DNA of 64,000 bases. Origin: Parvibaculum sp046297875. GTDB lineage: Bacteria > Pseudomonadota > Alphaproteobacteria > Parvibaculales > Parvibaculaceae. The notes beneath the pieces were generated by a model. That model was not told the DNA's origin and searched no databases. It saw nothing but the letters and a program-made list of their open reading frames with translations. This document shows, piece by piece, positions 34,384-43,238 of the stretch (the first letter of the stretch is position 1; each line of letters opens with the position of its first letter). Location: the NCBI RefSeq assembly GCF_046297875.1, contig NZ_JBKBHD010000001.1, forward strand, positions 1,674,001-1,738,000, given 5' to 3'. The translations under genes and the position numbers were made by a program.

Positions 34384-35733
34384 ATGAGCGCGCAAGGCAA
34401 GACCGCGCGGCATACCGCCTCGCCAGTCACGTCTGCCGAATTTGCTGCGCGCCTTGCCGCCCTTGCACCTTCGAAGCATCTTGCAGTCGCCTTTTCCGGC
34501 GGGCCGGATTCTCTCGCGCTGCTCATCCTCGTCGCCAAATGGGCGAAGCGCCGCAAGGGCGTTTCGCTTCACGCCTTTACTGTGGATCATGGGCTGCGCG
34601 CCGCTTCCGCCGCCGAGGCGAAGCGCGCATCGGCAATGGCGAAGGAACTGGGGATTTCCCATCGCATTCTCCGCTGGAAGGGCGAGAAGCCCGCAAGCGG
34701 CATTCAGGCGGCGGCGCGCGAGGCGCGTTACCGGATTCTTCTCGACGCTTGCCGCGCCGCGGGTGTGCCCGATCTTCTGGTTGCCCATCACCTTGAAGAT
34801 CAGGCCGAAACCTTCCTGCTCCGGCTTGCGCGCGGCAGCGGCGTCGACGGGCTTGCGGCGATGGCGGCGGAAAGACCGCTTATGGAGAGCGCCCCGGCAG
34901 TCCGGTTGCTTCGCCCGCTGCTCGATCTGCCGCGCGATAGGCTCCTTGCCACGGTGCGGCGCTCCGGCTTTGCGCCGATCGAAGACCCGAGCAACGAGAA
35001 CGAGGCTTTCGACCGTGTGAAGGCGCGCAAGGCCCTTGCCGCGCTCGCGCCGCTCGGGCTCGATGCCGCCCGGCTTGCGCGCACGGCGGAGCAGATGGCG
35101 CGCGCACGTTCGGCGCTTGAAGCCGCGACGGCGGCGCTGCTAGCGGAACATGCCGAGCTTTCCTCATTTGGCCATGTCGAGGCCGGGTGCACGGCGTTGC
35201 TGGCCGCACCTCGGGACATCGGTCTCCGCGCGCTTGCCACCATCATCCGCGCCGTGGGTGGGCACGACTACGCGCCGCGCCTCGATGCGCTGGAAGGTGT
35301 CTACAATGCTCTCGAGGAGGGAACGCTTGGCGGCGGGCGCACCCTTTCAGGTGTCAAGCTGGCGGCCCCGGCGGGGCGGCTTGTCGCGACGCGCGAGCTG
35401 GCTGCGGCTGCCAGGGCCGAATCGCTTGAATTGGGGCCCGGAGCGCGCGTTCACTGGGATGGCCGTTTCCATGTGGTTCTGGCGAAGGCGCCGCGCGGTC
35501 AGCGATTTGCCGTGCGTGCGCTCGGGCAGGCGGGGCTCGTGCAGCTTGCCGCGCATGACATCGTTTTCCCTAAAGTGCCGAAAACGGCGCTTTTTGCGCT
35601 TCCCGGCCTCTGGCGGGAGGGAAGACTGGTGGCGGCGCCTCATTTGGGGACGCTCGACCCCAAAATCGTCTGCCATGCGTCGCTCCGCCGCGGGGCCGGC
35701 TTCTGGCCACGCGGAAGCGCCGGGAATGCCTGA
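34384..35733 (+). CDS. tilS: tRNA(Ile)-lysidine synthase TilS
   Basis: A 449-residue enzyme that modifies C34 of the CAU-anticodon tRNA-Ile to lysidine. The PP-loop SGGPDSLAL (about 38-46) is followed by the family features TVDHGLR, GIQAAAREARYR and AHHLEDQAETFLLRL. The C-terminal half is the less conserved TilS accessory region. The ATG at 34384 has GGGGAGGGGAG upstream. It lies between cpoB and ftsH, a common tilS-ftsH order. Confidence 0.9.
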   Translation: MSAQGKTARHTASPVTSAEFAARLAALAPSKHLAVAFSGGPDSLALLILVAKWAKRRKGVSLHAFTVDHGLRAASAAEAKRASAMAKELGISHRILRWKGEKPASGIQAAAREARYRILLDACRAAGVPDLLVAHHLEDQAETFLLRLARGSGVDGLAAMAAERPLMESAPAVRLLRPLLDLPRDRLLATVRRSGFAPIEDPSNENEAFDRVKARKALAALAPLGLDAARLARTAEQMARARSALEAATAALLAEHAELSSFGHVEAGCTALLAAPRDIGLRALATIIRAVGGHDYAPRLDALEGVYNALEEGTLGGGRTLSGVKLAAPAGRLVATRELAAAARAESLELGPGARVHWDGRFHVVLAKAPRGQRFAVRALGQAGLVQLAAHDIVFPKVPKTALFALPGLWREGRLVAAPHLGTLDPKIVCHASLRRGAGFWPRGSAGNA

Positions 35734-35900
35734 AAGATTGCAGGTTCTGCCACCGCTGGCACTTGGTAAACCTTTCTATGGTCACTATGTTCTTCTAGAT
35801 TAGAAACGCTCAAGATATGCGGGGCCGGTTGGCACAGCCCCTGCAGAGCGGTCGTGTCCCGCTGGTGGATCCCGGTCGTCAGGTAAAAAAGGTAGAAACC

Positions 35901-37829
35901 TTGTCCAATTTCAAGAATTTCGCTGTCTGGGTGCTTGGCGCGCTGCTGCTCATCGCGCTGTTCAATCTCTTTCAAGGGCCCGCGCCGAGAGAAGGCGCAG
36001 GCTCCGAGATCAGCTATTCGCGATTCCTCACCGATGTTTCCTCAGGCAGCGTCAGCGAAGTCGTCATCCAGGGCGAGAAAGTCACCGGCACCTACACGAA
36101 TGGCGGAAAGTTCGCGACCATCGCGCCGCAGGACCCGCAGCTCGTCGAAACGCTGAAGGCCAACAATGTCAGCATCGCGGCGAAGCCGTCGGACGACAAT
36201 TCTCCGTCGCTGCTCGGGATTCTCGTTTCGTGGTTCCCGATGCTGCTGCTGATCGCGGTGTGGATTTTCTTCATGCGCCAGATGCAGGGCGGCGGCGGCA
36301 AGGCGATGGGCTTTGGCAAGTCCAAGGCGAAGCTGCTGACCGAGCGGCACGGCCGCGTGATGTTCGACGACGTGGCGGGCATCGACGAAGCGAAGGACGA
36401 CCTCACCGAGATCGTGGACTTCCTGCGCGATCCGGCCAAGTTCCAGCGCCTTGGCGGGCGTATCCCGAAGGGCGTTCTGCTCGTCGGTCCTCCCGGCACC
36501 GGCAAGACGCTGCTCGCGCGCGCCATCGCGGGCGAGGCCAATGTTCCCTTCTTCACGATTTCCGGTTCCGACTTTGTCGAAATGTTCGTCGGCGTCGGCG
36601 CGAGCCGTGTGCGCGACATGTTCGAGCAGGCGAAGAAGAACGCGCCCTGCATCATCTTCATCGACGAAATCGATGCGGTGGGCCGTCATCGTGGCGCCGG
36701 CCTCGGCGGCGGCAATGACGAGCGCGAGCAGACGCTGAACCAGTTGCTCGTCGAGATGGACGGCTTCGAGCCGAATGAGGGCATCATCCTCATCGCGGCG
36801 ACGAACCGGCCCGACGTGCTCGACCCCGCGCTCCTGCGTCCGGGCCGCTTCGACCGCCAGGTCGTGGTGCCGAACCCGGATGTCGTCGGCCGCGAGAAGA
36901 TCCTCAAGGTCCACATGAAGAAGGTGCCGCTGGCGCCGGATGTCGATGCGCGCACCATCGCGCGGGGCACGCCGGGCTTCTCGGGCGCCGATCTTGCGAA
37001 CCTCGTCAATGAGGCTGCGCTCATGGCCGCCCGCCGCGGCAAGCGTCTCGTTACCATGGCCGAGTTCGAGGATGCCAAGGACAAGGTGATGATGGGCGCC
37101 GAACGCCGCTCCATGGTCATGTCCGAAGAAGAAAAGCGCCTGACCGCCTATCACGAAGGCGGCCATGCGCTTGTTGCGCTTCACATGCCAGCCTCCGATC
37201 CGATCCACAAGGCGACGATCATTCCGCGCGGCCGCGCGCTCGGCATGGTGATGCGCCTGCCGGAGCGCGACCAGCTGTCGGTGACGCGGGCGAAGCTCAA
37301 GGCGGACCTCGCAGTGGCGATGGGTGGCCGTCTAGCCGAGGAAATCATCTTCGGTCACGACAAGGTGACGTCCGGTGCATCATCCGATATTTCAATGGCG
37401 ACCAAGATGGCGAAGGCCATGGTCACGCGCTGGGGCATGAGCGACAAGCTCGGCCCACTGGCTTATGCCGAAAACGAGGAAGAAGTGTTCCTCGGTCACT
37501 CGGTGGCGCGGCAGCAGAACATGTCCGAAGAGACGCAGCGTGTGATCGACGCGGAAGTCCGCCGCATCGTGGAAGAAGGCTACGAGACGGCGCGGAAAGT
37601 TCTGACAGATCACATCGACGATCTGCACACGATCGCCAAGGGCTTGCTCGAATACGAAACCTTGTCCGGCGAGGAAATCCAGAATCTCCTCAAAGGCGAA
37701 CCGCCTGTGCGCGATCGCGGCGATACGCCGAAGGCTGCCGAAGGGCCGATTTCGTCGGTGCCGGTGACCGGTACGACGCCAAGCGGCGATGGCCCGATGG
37801 GTGTGCCGCCAGCCCCGCAGGGAACGTGA
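35901..37829 (+). CDS. ftsH: ATP-dependent zinc metalloprotease FtsH
   Basis: A 642-residue membrane-anchored AAA+ protease. Two transmembrane helices (about 8-25 and 105-124) flank a periplasmic domain; the AAA domain has GPPGTGKTLLARAIAGE, FIDEIDAVGRHRG and RPGRFDRQVVVP; the zinc site is YHEGGH. A Pro/Gly-rich tail ends the protein. The TTG start at 35901 gives the expected short N-terminus before the first helix; an upstream ATG at 35817 would add 28 atypical residues and has no ribosome-binding site. Degrades misassembled membrane proteins and regulators. Confidence 0.93.
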   Translation: MSNFKNFAVWVLGALLLIALFNLFQGPAPREGAGSEISYSRFLTDVSSGSVSEVVIQGEKVTGTYTNGGKFATIAPQDPQLVETLKANNVSIAAKPSDDNSPSLLGILVSWFPMLLLIAVWIFFMRQMQGGGGKAMGFGKSKAKLLTERHGRVMFDDVAGIDEAKDDLTEIVDFLRDPAKFQRLGGRIPKGVLLVGPPGTGKTLLARAIAGEANVPFFTISGSDFVEMFVGVGASRVRDMFEQAKKNAPCIIFIDEIDAVGRHRGAGLGGGNDEREQTLNQLLVEMDGFEPNEGIILIAATNRPDVLDPALLRPGRFDRQVVVPNPDVVGREKILKVHMKKVPLAPDVDARTIARGTPGFSGADLANLVNEAALMAARRGKRLVTMAEFEDAKDKVMMGAERRSMVMSEEEKRLTAYHEGGHALVALHMPASDPIHKATIIPRGRALGMVMRLPERDQLSVTRAKLKADLAVAMGGRLAEEIIFGHDKVTSGASSDISMATKMAKAMVTRWGMSDKLGPLAYAENEEEVFLGHSVARQQNMSEETQRVIDAEVRRIVEEGYETARKVLTDHIDDLHTIAKGLLEYETLSGEEIQNLLKGEPPVRDRGDTPKAAEGPISSVPVTGTTPSGDGPMGVPPAPQGT

Positions 37830-37851
37830 AGCCCCTCAGGGAATGAAATCG

Positions 37852-37878
37852 AAAGGGAGGCTTCGGCCTCCCTTTTTT
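37852..37878 (+). terminator. Intrinsic terminator of ftsH
   Basis: Stem GGGAGGC / GCCTCCC closed by a TTCG tetraloop (37855-37872), A-run before and T6 after. Confidence 0.88.
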
Positions 37879-37950
37879 GCTGTCATCGCCTTGATTGTGC
37901 CGTGGCACCGTCGTGAAATCCGGTGAAGCGGATATCAGGGGAGACATAAG

Positions 37951-38349
37951 ATGAAGTTCGGACCGGGACTGGCTATGGCGGCGGCTCTTGCGCTTTCCGC
38001 CTGTGGCGATGAAGGGACAAACGGCGAGCCCGGCACTGCGCATGAACCGTCGCGCTACGATGCGCTCAGCATCACCTATGGCTGCGAAGGCGGCGTTCAG
38101 GTGCAGGCGATCTATTTCAACTTCGAGGATGGCAATGCGCTCGCTGCCTTGTCATATGACGGCACACTGGCGCCCATGCGCATCATGCCGTCCGCCTCCG
38201 GTGCAAAATACACCTCCCTCAACGAGGCGCTTGGCTGGCGCTGGCACACCAAGGGCAATGAAGCGGCGTTGAGTTACATGGCGCCCGACCACACAGCCGA
38301 AGAAGTGCTGCTTCTGCGCGATTGCCGGAATGTCCTTCTCCGCGACTAG
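37951..38349 (+). CDS. MliC-like lipoprotein (C-type lysozyme inhibitor family)
   Basis: A 132-residue predicted lipoprotein with lipobox LSAC (Cys 18) followed by GDEG. The mature part contains one MliC-like domain: ITYGCEGGVQVQAIYFNF, then a MPSASGAKYTS segment and WHTKGNEAALSYM, which match the fold and the conserved SASGxxY loop of membrane-bound lysozyme inhibitors. A second cysteine pair (YGC and RDC) could form the family disulphide. Activity is inferred; it may instead bind cell-wall glycan. Monocistronic, between two terminators. Confidence 0.75.
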   Translation: MKFGPGLAMAAALALSACGDEGTNGEPGTAHEPSRYDALSITYGCEGGVQVQAIYFNFEDGNALAALSYDGTLAPMRIMPSASGAKYTSLNEALGWRWHTKGNEAALSYMAPDHTAEEVLLLRDCRNVLLRD

Positions 38350-38366
38350 CGGGCAGATGGAGAAAT

Positions 38367-38396
38367 AAAAAGGGAGGCTCGTGAGAGCCTCCCTTT
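38367..38396. terminator. Bidirectional intrinsic terminator
   Basis: Stem AAAGGGAGGCTC / GAGCCTCCCTTT around 38369-38395 with loop GTGA, between the convergent MliC-like and ferredoxin genes. Confidence 0.82.
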
Positions 38397-38421
38397 CCCT
38401 GTCCGGCGTCTCCCGATGCCG

Positions 38422-38745
38422 TCAGTGCTGCTTCTCCGGCAGCTTTAGAACAAGCCCGTCAAGCGCGGGGGTCAACGATATCTGGCAGGCGAGGCGGCTC
38501 GTCTCGCGCACATCCTCGGCGAATTCGAGCATGCTCTTTTCAAGCCCATCCTGCGCCGGGCCCGTCTTGCCGATCCATTCATCGTCGACATAGACATGGC
38601 AGGTGGCGCAGGCAGCGGCGCCGCCGCAATCTCCGTCGATGCCGGGTACGGCATTCTTCACCGCCGCTTCCATCGCGGAAATGCCGGCTTCTGCTTCAAC
38701 GGAATAAACCTTTCCGCTGGCTTCGATGTAGTTGACCTTGGTCAT
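38422..38745 (-). CDS. [2Fe-2S] ferredoxin, adrenodoxin type
   Basis: A 107-residue ferredoxin with cluster ligands in CGGAAACATC (Cys 40, 46 and 49, the C-x5-C-x2-C pattern) and a fourth in RLACQ near residue 86. SMLEFAEDVRETSRLACQ is characteristic of P450-partner ferredoxins. It begins 34 bases after the P450 stop on the same strand, so it is very likely that P450's electron donor. No ferredoxin reductase gene is adjacent, so the reductase must come from elsewhere. Confidence 0.9.
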   Translation of the reverse strand: MTKVNYIEASGKVYSVEAEAGISAMEAAVKNAVPGIDGDCGGAAACATCHVYVDDEWIGKTGPAQDGLEKSMLEFAEDVRETSRLACQISLTPALDGLVLKLPEKQH

Positions 38746-38779
38746 CCTTCTTCCTTCTTCTTGTTTTTCTTTTCGCCGT

Positions 38780-40045
38780 TCAGCGGGCGTGAAGCTTCAC
38801 CGGCAGCGAAGCGTAGCCGCGCACGAAATTGGAACGGACGCGGACCGGTTCGTCCATCACTTCAACGCGCGAGAAGCGCTTCATGATCTCTTCCCAGAGA
38901 ATCTTCAGCTGCATCTCGGCAAGCCTGTTGCCAACGCAGCGATGCACACCGAAGCCGAAGGAAAGATGCTGGCGCGGGCGCTCACGGTCGATGATGAATT
39001 CGTCCGGCCGGTCGATTGCCGTCTCGTCTCGATTGCCGGAGACGTACCACATCACGACTTTGTCGCCCTTGCGGATGGTCTTGCCGCCGATTTCGGCATC
39101 GGCAATCGCGGTGCGGCGCATATGGGCAAGCGGCGTCTGCCAGCGGATGATCTCGGGCACCATGCTGTCGATAAGTGCCGGATTGGCATAGAGCTTTTCG
39201 CGTTCCTTCGGGTTCCGGTCGAGCGCCAGAACGCCGCCGGTCATCGAATTGCGCGTCGTGTCATTGCCGCCGACGATCAGCAGAAGCACATTGCCGAGAT
39301 AGTTCTGCGGGGTCATGTCGCGGGTGGCGGGCGAATGCGCGAGCATGGAAACGAGGTCCATGCCGGGATTCCTCATGCGCTCGTTCCAGAGGCCCTGGAA
39401 AGTTGCGGCGCATTCCATGATCTCGTTGGTGCGCTGCTCCCAGCTGTCGACGATGCCGCTGCCGGGCTCGGCCGTCGTCACGTCAGACCAGCGGGTCAGC
39501 TTCGAGCGTTCCTCGAAGGGGAAGTCGAAAAGCGTCGCCAGCATCTGCGTCGTGAGTTCGATCGAAACGGCGGGCACCCAGTCGAATTCCTCACCCACTG
39601 GGAGGCTGTCGAGCGTGCGGCATATGCGCTCGCGGATCACGCCTTCGAGATTTGCGAGGTTCGCCGGCGCGACGATGGGGCTCACGGCCTTGCGCTGTTC
39701 GTCATGCCGGGGCGGGTCCATGGCAATGAAGTTCGGCAGGTCGATCGACCCTTCGCTGCTGCTCTTCTGAATGCCGTCCTCGATGATGATGCCGCCGAGA
39801 CTGGCCTCCGAGGAGAACACCTGGTGGTTCGTATCCACCGCCATGATGTCCTTGTACTTTGTGATCGACCAATAGGGGCCATAGGCGCTTTCGGCGCAGT
39901 AGTGCACGGGGTCTTCGCGGCGCAGGCGGCGGAAATAGTCGCCTTCGATGTTGCGTTCGAAAAGCTCGGCGCGGCTGACATCGAGCCGGTCGAGCGGCAG
40001 GCTGTCCGCTTCCGTGGCGGACGTTGCGGTTGCAAGCGCGGTCAT
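38780..40045 (-). CDS. Cytochrome P450, CYP153-like
   Basis: A 421-residue soluble P450. I-helix motif GGNDTTRN (259-266), ExxR in PEIIRW (E298, R301) and the haem-binding FGFGVHRC with Cys370 followed by VGNRLAEMQLKILWEEI. The GNDTTRN I-helix and the heme-region continuation resemble the CYP153 alkane/fatty-acid terminal hydroxylases, common in hydrocarbon-using alphaproteobacteria. Co-transcribed with the downstream ferredoxin. GGAGGAGAG precedes the ATG at 40045, and two tandem palindromes lie directly upstream. Substrate is inferred. Confidence 0.88.
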   Translation of the reverse strand: MTALATATSATEADSLPLDRLDVSRAELFERNIEGDYFRRLRREDPVHYCAESAYGPYWSITKYKDIMAVDTNHQVFSSEASLGGIIIEDGIQKSSSEGSIDLPNFIAMDPPRHDEQRKAVSPIVAPANLANLEGVIRERICRTLDSLPVGEEFDWVPAVSIELTTQMLATLFDFPFEERSKLTRWSDVTTAEPGSGIVDSWEQRTNEIMECAATFQGLWNERMRNPGMDLVSMLAHSPATRDMTPQNYLGNVLLLIVGGNDTTRNSMTGGVLALDRNPKEREKLYANPALIDSMVPEIIRWQTPLAHMRRTAIADAEIGGKTIRKGDKVVMWYVSGNRDETAIDRPDEFIIDRERPRQHLSFGFGVHRCVGNRLAEMQLKILWEEIMKRFSRVEVMDEPVRVRSNFVRGYASLPVKLHAR

Positions 40046-40067
40046 GATCTCTCCTCCCTCATGGCCA

Positions 40068-40109
40068 TATTGAGTAATATATCAATAGCTATTGAGCCCA
40101 GAGTCAATA
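40068..40109. promoter_or_regulatory. Tandem-palindrome operator between P450 and TetR genes
   Basis: Two copies of the same inverted repeat TATTGA-N8-TCAATA, at 40068-40087 and 40090-40109, separated by GC, centre-to-centre 22 bp. The inner arms form a third palindrome, TCAATAGCTATTGA (40082-40095). The array sits 23-64 bp upstream of the P450 start. On the minus strand a TTGACT -35-like hexamer overlaps the distal palindrome. A TetR-family regulator gene is divergent just beyond, so this is its probable binding site. Confidence 0.8.
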
Positions 40110-40204
40110 TGGGTTGAAATCGCCTATCGATGCCGGGTATTCACCGCCGTCCGGTGCTAGGCTCAATGCCGGATTTCCGCCGGTTTCCATTGCAAGAGGC
40201 CATT

Positions 40205-40828
40205 TTGTCCATTTCTGTCCGCACCGCCCGAACGAGGCTCAGCCCGGAGGCCCGAAAGGCCCAGCTGCTCGAATGTGCATTGTCAGCCTTTGCCGAACAT
40301 GGCGTGGCGCGGGCAACGCATTCCCATGTCGCCGAGCGGGCAGGCGTTTCCATACCTGCGGTCCATTCCTATTTCCGCACGCGCGACGATCTTGTCGCCG
40401 CCGTGTTGGGAGAAGTCGAGACATATCTCCTCGATGTTGTGTCGGATTCGCTTGGCGGGCCAAAAGATGTCCGCGAGGCGCTGATACTGCTTGCAACTCG
40501 CTTTGCGCGGGCCGCCCGCGAGAAGCCGGACGTGATTAAGGTCTGGCTCGACTGGAGCACCGGCGTGCGCGCCGATGTCTGGCCGCACTACATGGCTGTG
40601 CTCGACCAGCTTCATGAAATCGCCCAGAAGGTCTTTGCGCGCGGCAAGAAGGAAGGCGTTCTGCCTGCCAGCCTCAATGTGAAGGCTGCAGCCCGGATCT
40701 ATATTGGCGGTGGGCACACGGTCGCGCTGATGCAGTTTTCCGGCGCAGGCAGGCGCGATCTGGAAACGCTGATCGACCAGCTTGTCACGAGCGTTATGGG
40801 CGTCGGCATGGATGCAACGCAGGGCTGA
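40205..40828 (+). CDS. TetR-family transcriptional regulator
   Basis: A 207-residue TetR-like repressor. The N-terminal helix-turn-helix spans QLLECALSAFAEHG to VSIPAVHSYFRTRDDLV (about 20-65); the all-helical C-domain would bind a ligand, plausibly a fatty acid or alkane-derived molecule given the neighbouring P450. The TTG at 40205 was chosen since AAGAGG lies 5 bases upstream and the N-terminus then has family-like length; an in-frame ATG at 40166 is the alternative. It is divergent from the P450 gene across the tandem palindrome. Confidence 0.82.
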   Translation: MSISVRTARTRLSPEARKAQLLECALSAFAEHGVARATHSHVAERAGVSIPAVHSYFRTRDDLVAAVLGEVETYLLDVVSDSLGGPKDVREALILLATRFARAAREKPDVIKVWLDWSTGVRADVWPHYMAVLDQLHEIAQKVFARGKKEGVLPASLNVKAAARIYIGGGHTVALMQFSGAGRRDLETLIDQLVTSVMGVGMDATQG

Positions 40829-40868
40829 AGCCTTCGCGGGCTGATCCTGGCCGTGCTAGAATTTGCTC

Positions 40869-41684
40869 ATGTTCCAGCGCCCGCTCATTTTCGGCATCGT
40901 CAACATCACGCCGGATTCCTTCTCCGACGGCGGAAGATATTTCGCTGCCGACGCCGCCGTTGCTCATGCGAAGCGGCTTGCCTCGGAAGGCGCCGATGTT
41001 ATCGATCTCGGCCCTGCCTCGTCGAACCCCGACGCCGCGCCGGTATCGGCGGAGGAGGAAATCTGCCGTCTCGCCCCCGTCATGGAGGCGCTGGCGGGAG
41101 AGGGCATCGCGCTCTCGGTCGACAGCTTCCGGCCGCAGACACAGGCCTTTGCGCTGTCGCGGGGCGCTTCCTGGCTGAACGATATTCGCGGCTTCGCGGA
41201 ACCCTCCTTCCATCCGGCGCTGGCGGCGTCGGATGCGCGCCTCGTCCTGATGCACTCGATCCAGCGCGAGGGCAATGCCGACCGGCGCGAGACGCCGGAA
41301 GGCGATATCGTCGATCAGATATGCCGCTTCTTCGAGGCGCGGATTACGGCGCTTGTGGCGGCGGGGGTGGCGCGCGGCAGGCTCGTTCTCGACCCCGGCA
41401 TGGGGTTTTTTCTCGGGCCCAGGCCAGAAACCTCCTTCGAGGTGCTCGCCCGGATCGGCGAGATCGAGGCCCGGTTCGGCCTGCCGGTGTTCGTTTCCGT
41501 GTCGCGAAAGTCATTTCTGCGGGCGGTCACGGGCCGGGCACCCGGCGAGGCGGGGGCGGCGACGCTTGCGGCGGAGCTTCTCGCCGTCCAGCGCGGTGCC
41601 CGCCTCATCCGCACCCATGAACCGGGGCCGCTTGCCGACGCGCTGGCCGTCTTGGCCCGTTTCGGCACGAAGTCCCTTGGTTAA
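40869..41684 (+). CDS. folP: Dihydropteroate synthase, Sul-type
   Basis: A 271-residue DHPS that condenses 4-aminobenzoate with dihydropterin pyrophosphate in folate synthesis. It carries standard motifs NITPDSFSDGG (12-22), LNDIRGF and SVSRKSFLR, but the second loop reads DLGPASSNPDAAPVS (46-60) rather than the usual DIGGESTRPGA, and the loop DPGMGFFLG (175-183) is about two residues longer than in ordinary FolP. Both features, and most of the rest of the chain, match the mobile sulfonamide-resistance enzymes Sul1/Sul2 as I recall them. glmM follows directly. The start at 40869 lacks a strong ribosome-binding site. Reduced sulfonamide sensitivity is possible but untested. Confidence 0.9.
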   Translation: MFQRPLIFGIVNITPDSFSDGGRYFAADAAVAHAKRLASEGADVIDLGPASSNPDAAPVSAEEEICRLAPVMEALAGEGIALSVDSFRPQTQAFALSRGASWLNDIRGFAEPSFHPALAASDARLVLMHSIQREGNADRRETPEGDIVDQICRFFEARITALVAAGVARGRLVLDPGMGFFLGPRPETSFEVLARIGEIEARFGLPVFVSVSRKSFLRAVTGRAPGEAGAATLAAELLAVQRGARLIRTHEPGPLADALAVLARFGTKSLG

Positions 41685-41861
41685 TGAAAGATTTAGCAAG
41701 AAAACTTTAACTGCAATTGGCGCATAGAATCCTATATTCGCCACAGATCAATCGTTAGATGTGGATGTGTCGCTTGGGGTGCATGCAGGGGCCGTGGGGG
41801 CTTTTATTGCAGGCCGTGAATGAGACACAGACCGAGAAAAGGCGCGAGGACCGTAAATCTC

Positions 41862-43208
41862 ATGGCCCGCAAATATTTTGGCACCGACGGTATCCGCGGG
41901 ACTGCCAATTCAGGACATATGACCGCGGAAACGGCGCTGCGCGTCGGCATGGCAGCCGGCCGCGTCTTCCGTCGCGGCGAGCATCGCCACCGCGTGGTGA
42001 TCGGCAAGGATACGCGCCTGTCGGGCTATATGCTTGAGCCCGCGCTCACGGCCGGTTTCACGTCGATGGGCATGGATGTCTTCCTGTTCGGCCCGCTGCC
42101 GACGCCCGCCGTCGCCATGCTCACCCGTTCGCTGCGCGCCGATCTCGGCGTGATGATCTCTGCCTCGCATAATTCCTTCGAGGATAACGGCATCAAGCTA
42201 TTCGGCCCGGACGGCTTCAAGCTCTCCGACGAGGTCGAGCTAGCGATCGAGCATCACATGGACAATGGCCTTGCGGACAATCTCGCAGGCTCGCGCGCGC
42301 TTGGCCGCGCAAAGCGCATCGAGGATGCGCAGGCGCGCTATATCGAACATGTGAAACATTCCTTGTCCAAGCAGCAGACGCTTGAGGGCTTGCGCATCGT
42401 CGTCGATTGCGCGAACGGCGCCGCCTACAAGGTCGCGCCCGCCGTGCTTTGGGAACTGGGTGCCGAAGTCGTCACGGTCGGCACGGACCCCAACGGCTTC
42501 AACATCAATGAGGAATGCGGTTCGACCGCGCCGGAGCGCATGTGCGCCACTGTGCGCGAACGCCGCGCCGATATCGGCATCGCGCTCGATGGAGATGCCG
42601 ACCGCGTCATCATAGCAGACGAGCGCGGCAAGATCGTCGATGGCGACCAGATCATGGGGCTCGTCGCCCGCCACTGGAAGGAAATGGGTGCGCTGTCGGC
42701 GCCGGGTATCGTCGCGACCGTCATGTCCAATCTCGGGCTGGAACGCTACCTCAAATCGCTTGATCTCCACCTCATCCGCACCCAGGTCGGCGACCGCTAT
42801 GTTGTCGAGTACATGCGCCAGCACGGCTATAATGTCGGTGGCGAGCAGTCCGGCCATATCGTGCTCAAGGATTTCTCGACCACGGGCGACGGGCTCATCG
42901 CCGCGCTGCAGGTGCTTTCGGTGATGAAGGCGGAAGACCGCCCGGTGAGCGAACTCACCCATGTCTTCGATCCGCTGCCGCAGCTTCTCAAGAATGTCCG
43001 CTTCAAGCGCGGCGAGCCGCTGAAGGACAAGGATGTGCAGGAAGCGATCCGCGAGGGCGAAAGCCGTCTCGGCGCGGGCGGGCGTCTCGTCATCCGCAAG
43101 TCCGGCACAGAGCCGCTCATCCGCGTGATGGCAGAGGGCGACGACGAAAAGCTCGTTACCTCGGTCGTCAACGACATCGCCGCCGTGATCGAGCATAATG
43201 CAGCCTGA
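41862..43208 (+). CDS. glmM: Phosphoglucosamine mutase
   Basis: A 448-residue alpha-phosphohexomutase converting glucosamine-6-phosphate to glucosamine-1-phosphate for peptidoglycan and LPS precursors. N-terminal KYFGTDGIRGTAN, the phosphoserine loop ISASHNSFEDNGIK (Ser near 103), the Mg loop in ALDGDADR and the sugar-binding GEQSGHIVLKDF are all present, as is the C-terminal RKSGTEPLIRVM. The start at 41862 fits the family. It follows folP, the same order that remains as a glmM fragment beside plasmid sul2. A CTATAT -10-like hexamer at 41732-41737 may give it extra transcription. Confidence 0.95.
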   Translation: MARKYFGTDGIRGTANSGHMTAETALRVGMAAGRVFRRGEHRHRVVIGKDTRLSGYMLEPALTAGFTSMGMDVFLFGPLPTPAVAMLTRSLRADLGVMISASHNSFEDNGIKLFGPDGFKLSDEVELAIEHHMDNGLADNLAGSRALGRAKRIEDAQARYIEHVKHSLSKQQTLEGLRIVVDCANGAAYKVAPAVLWELGAEVVTVGTDPNGFNINEECGSTAPERMCATVRERRADIGIALDGDADRVIIADERGKIVDGDQIMGLVARHWKEMGALSAPGIVATVMSNLGLERYLKSLDLHLIRTQVGDRYVVEYMRQHGYNVGGEQSGHIVLKDFSTTGDGLIAALQVLSVMKAEDRPVSELTHVFDPLPQLLKNVRFKRGEPLKDKDVQEAIREGESRLGAGGRLVIRKSGTEPLIRVMAEGDDEKLVTSVVNDIAAVIEHNAA

Positions 43209-43238
43209 TTTCGGGCAGCATTTGCATCAGGCATATTC

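Noticed and set aside
40130..40204. Longer TetR regulator starting at 40130 or 40166
   Set aside because: The added residues are not TetR-like, and the TTG at 40205 has AAGAGG at ideal distance; kept as an alternative only.
42240..43196. Minus-strand open frame opposite glmM
   Set aside because: Antisense shadow with typical GC-rich codon artefacts; glmM is certain.
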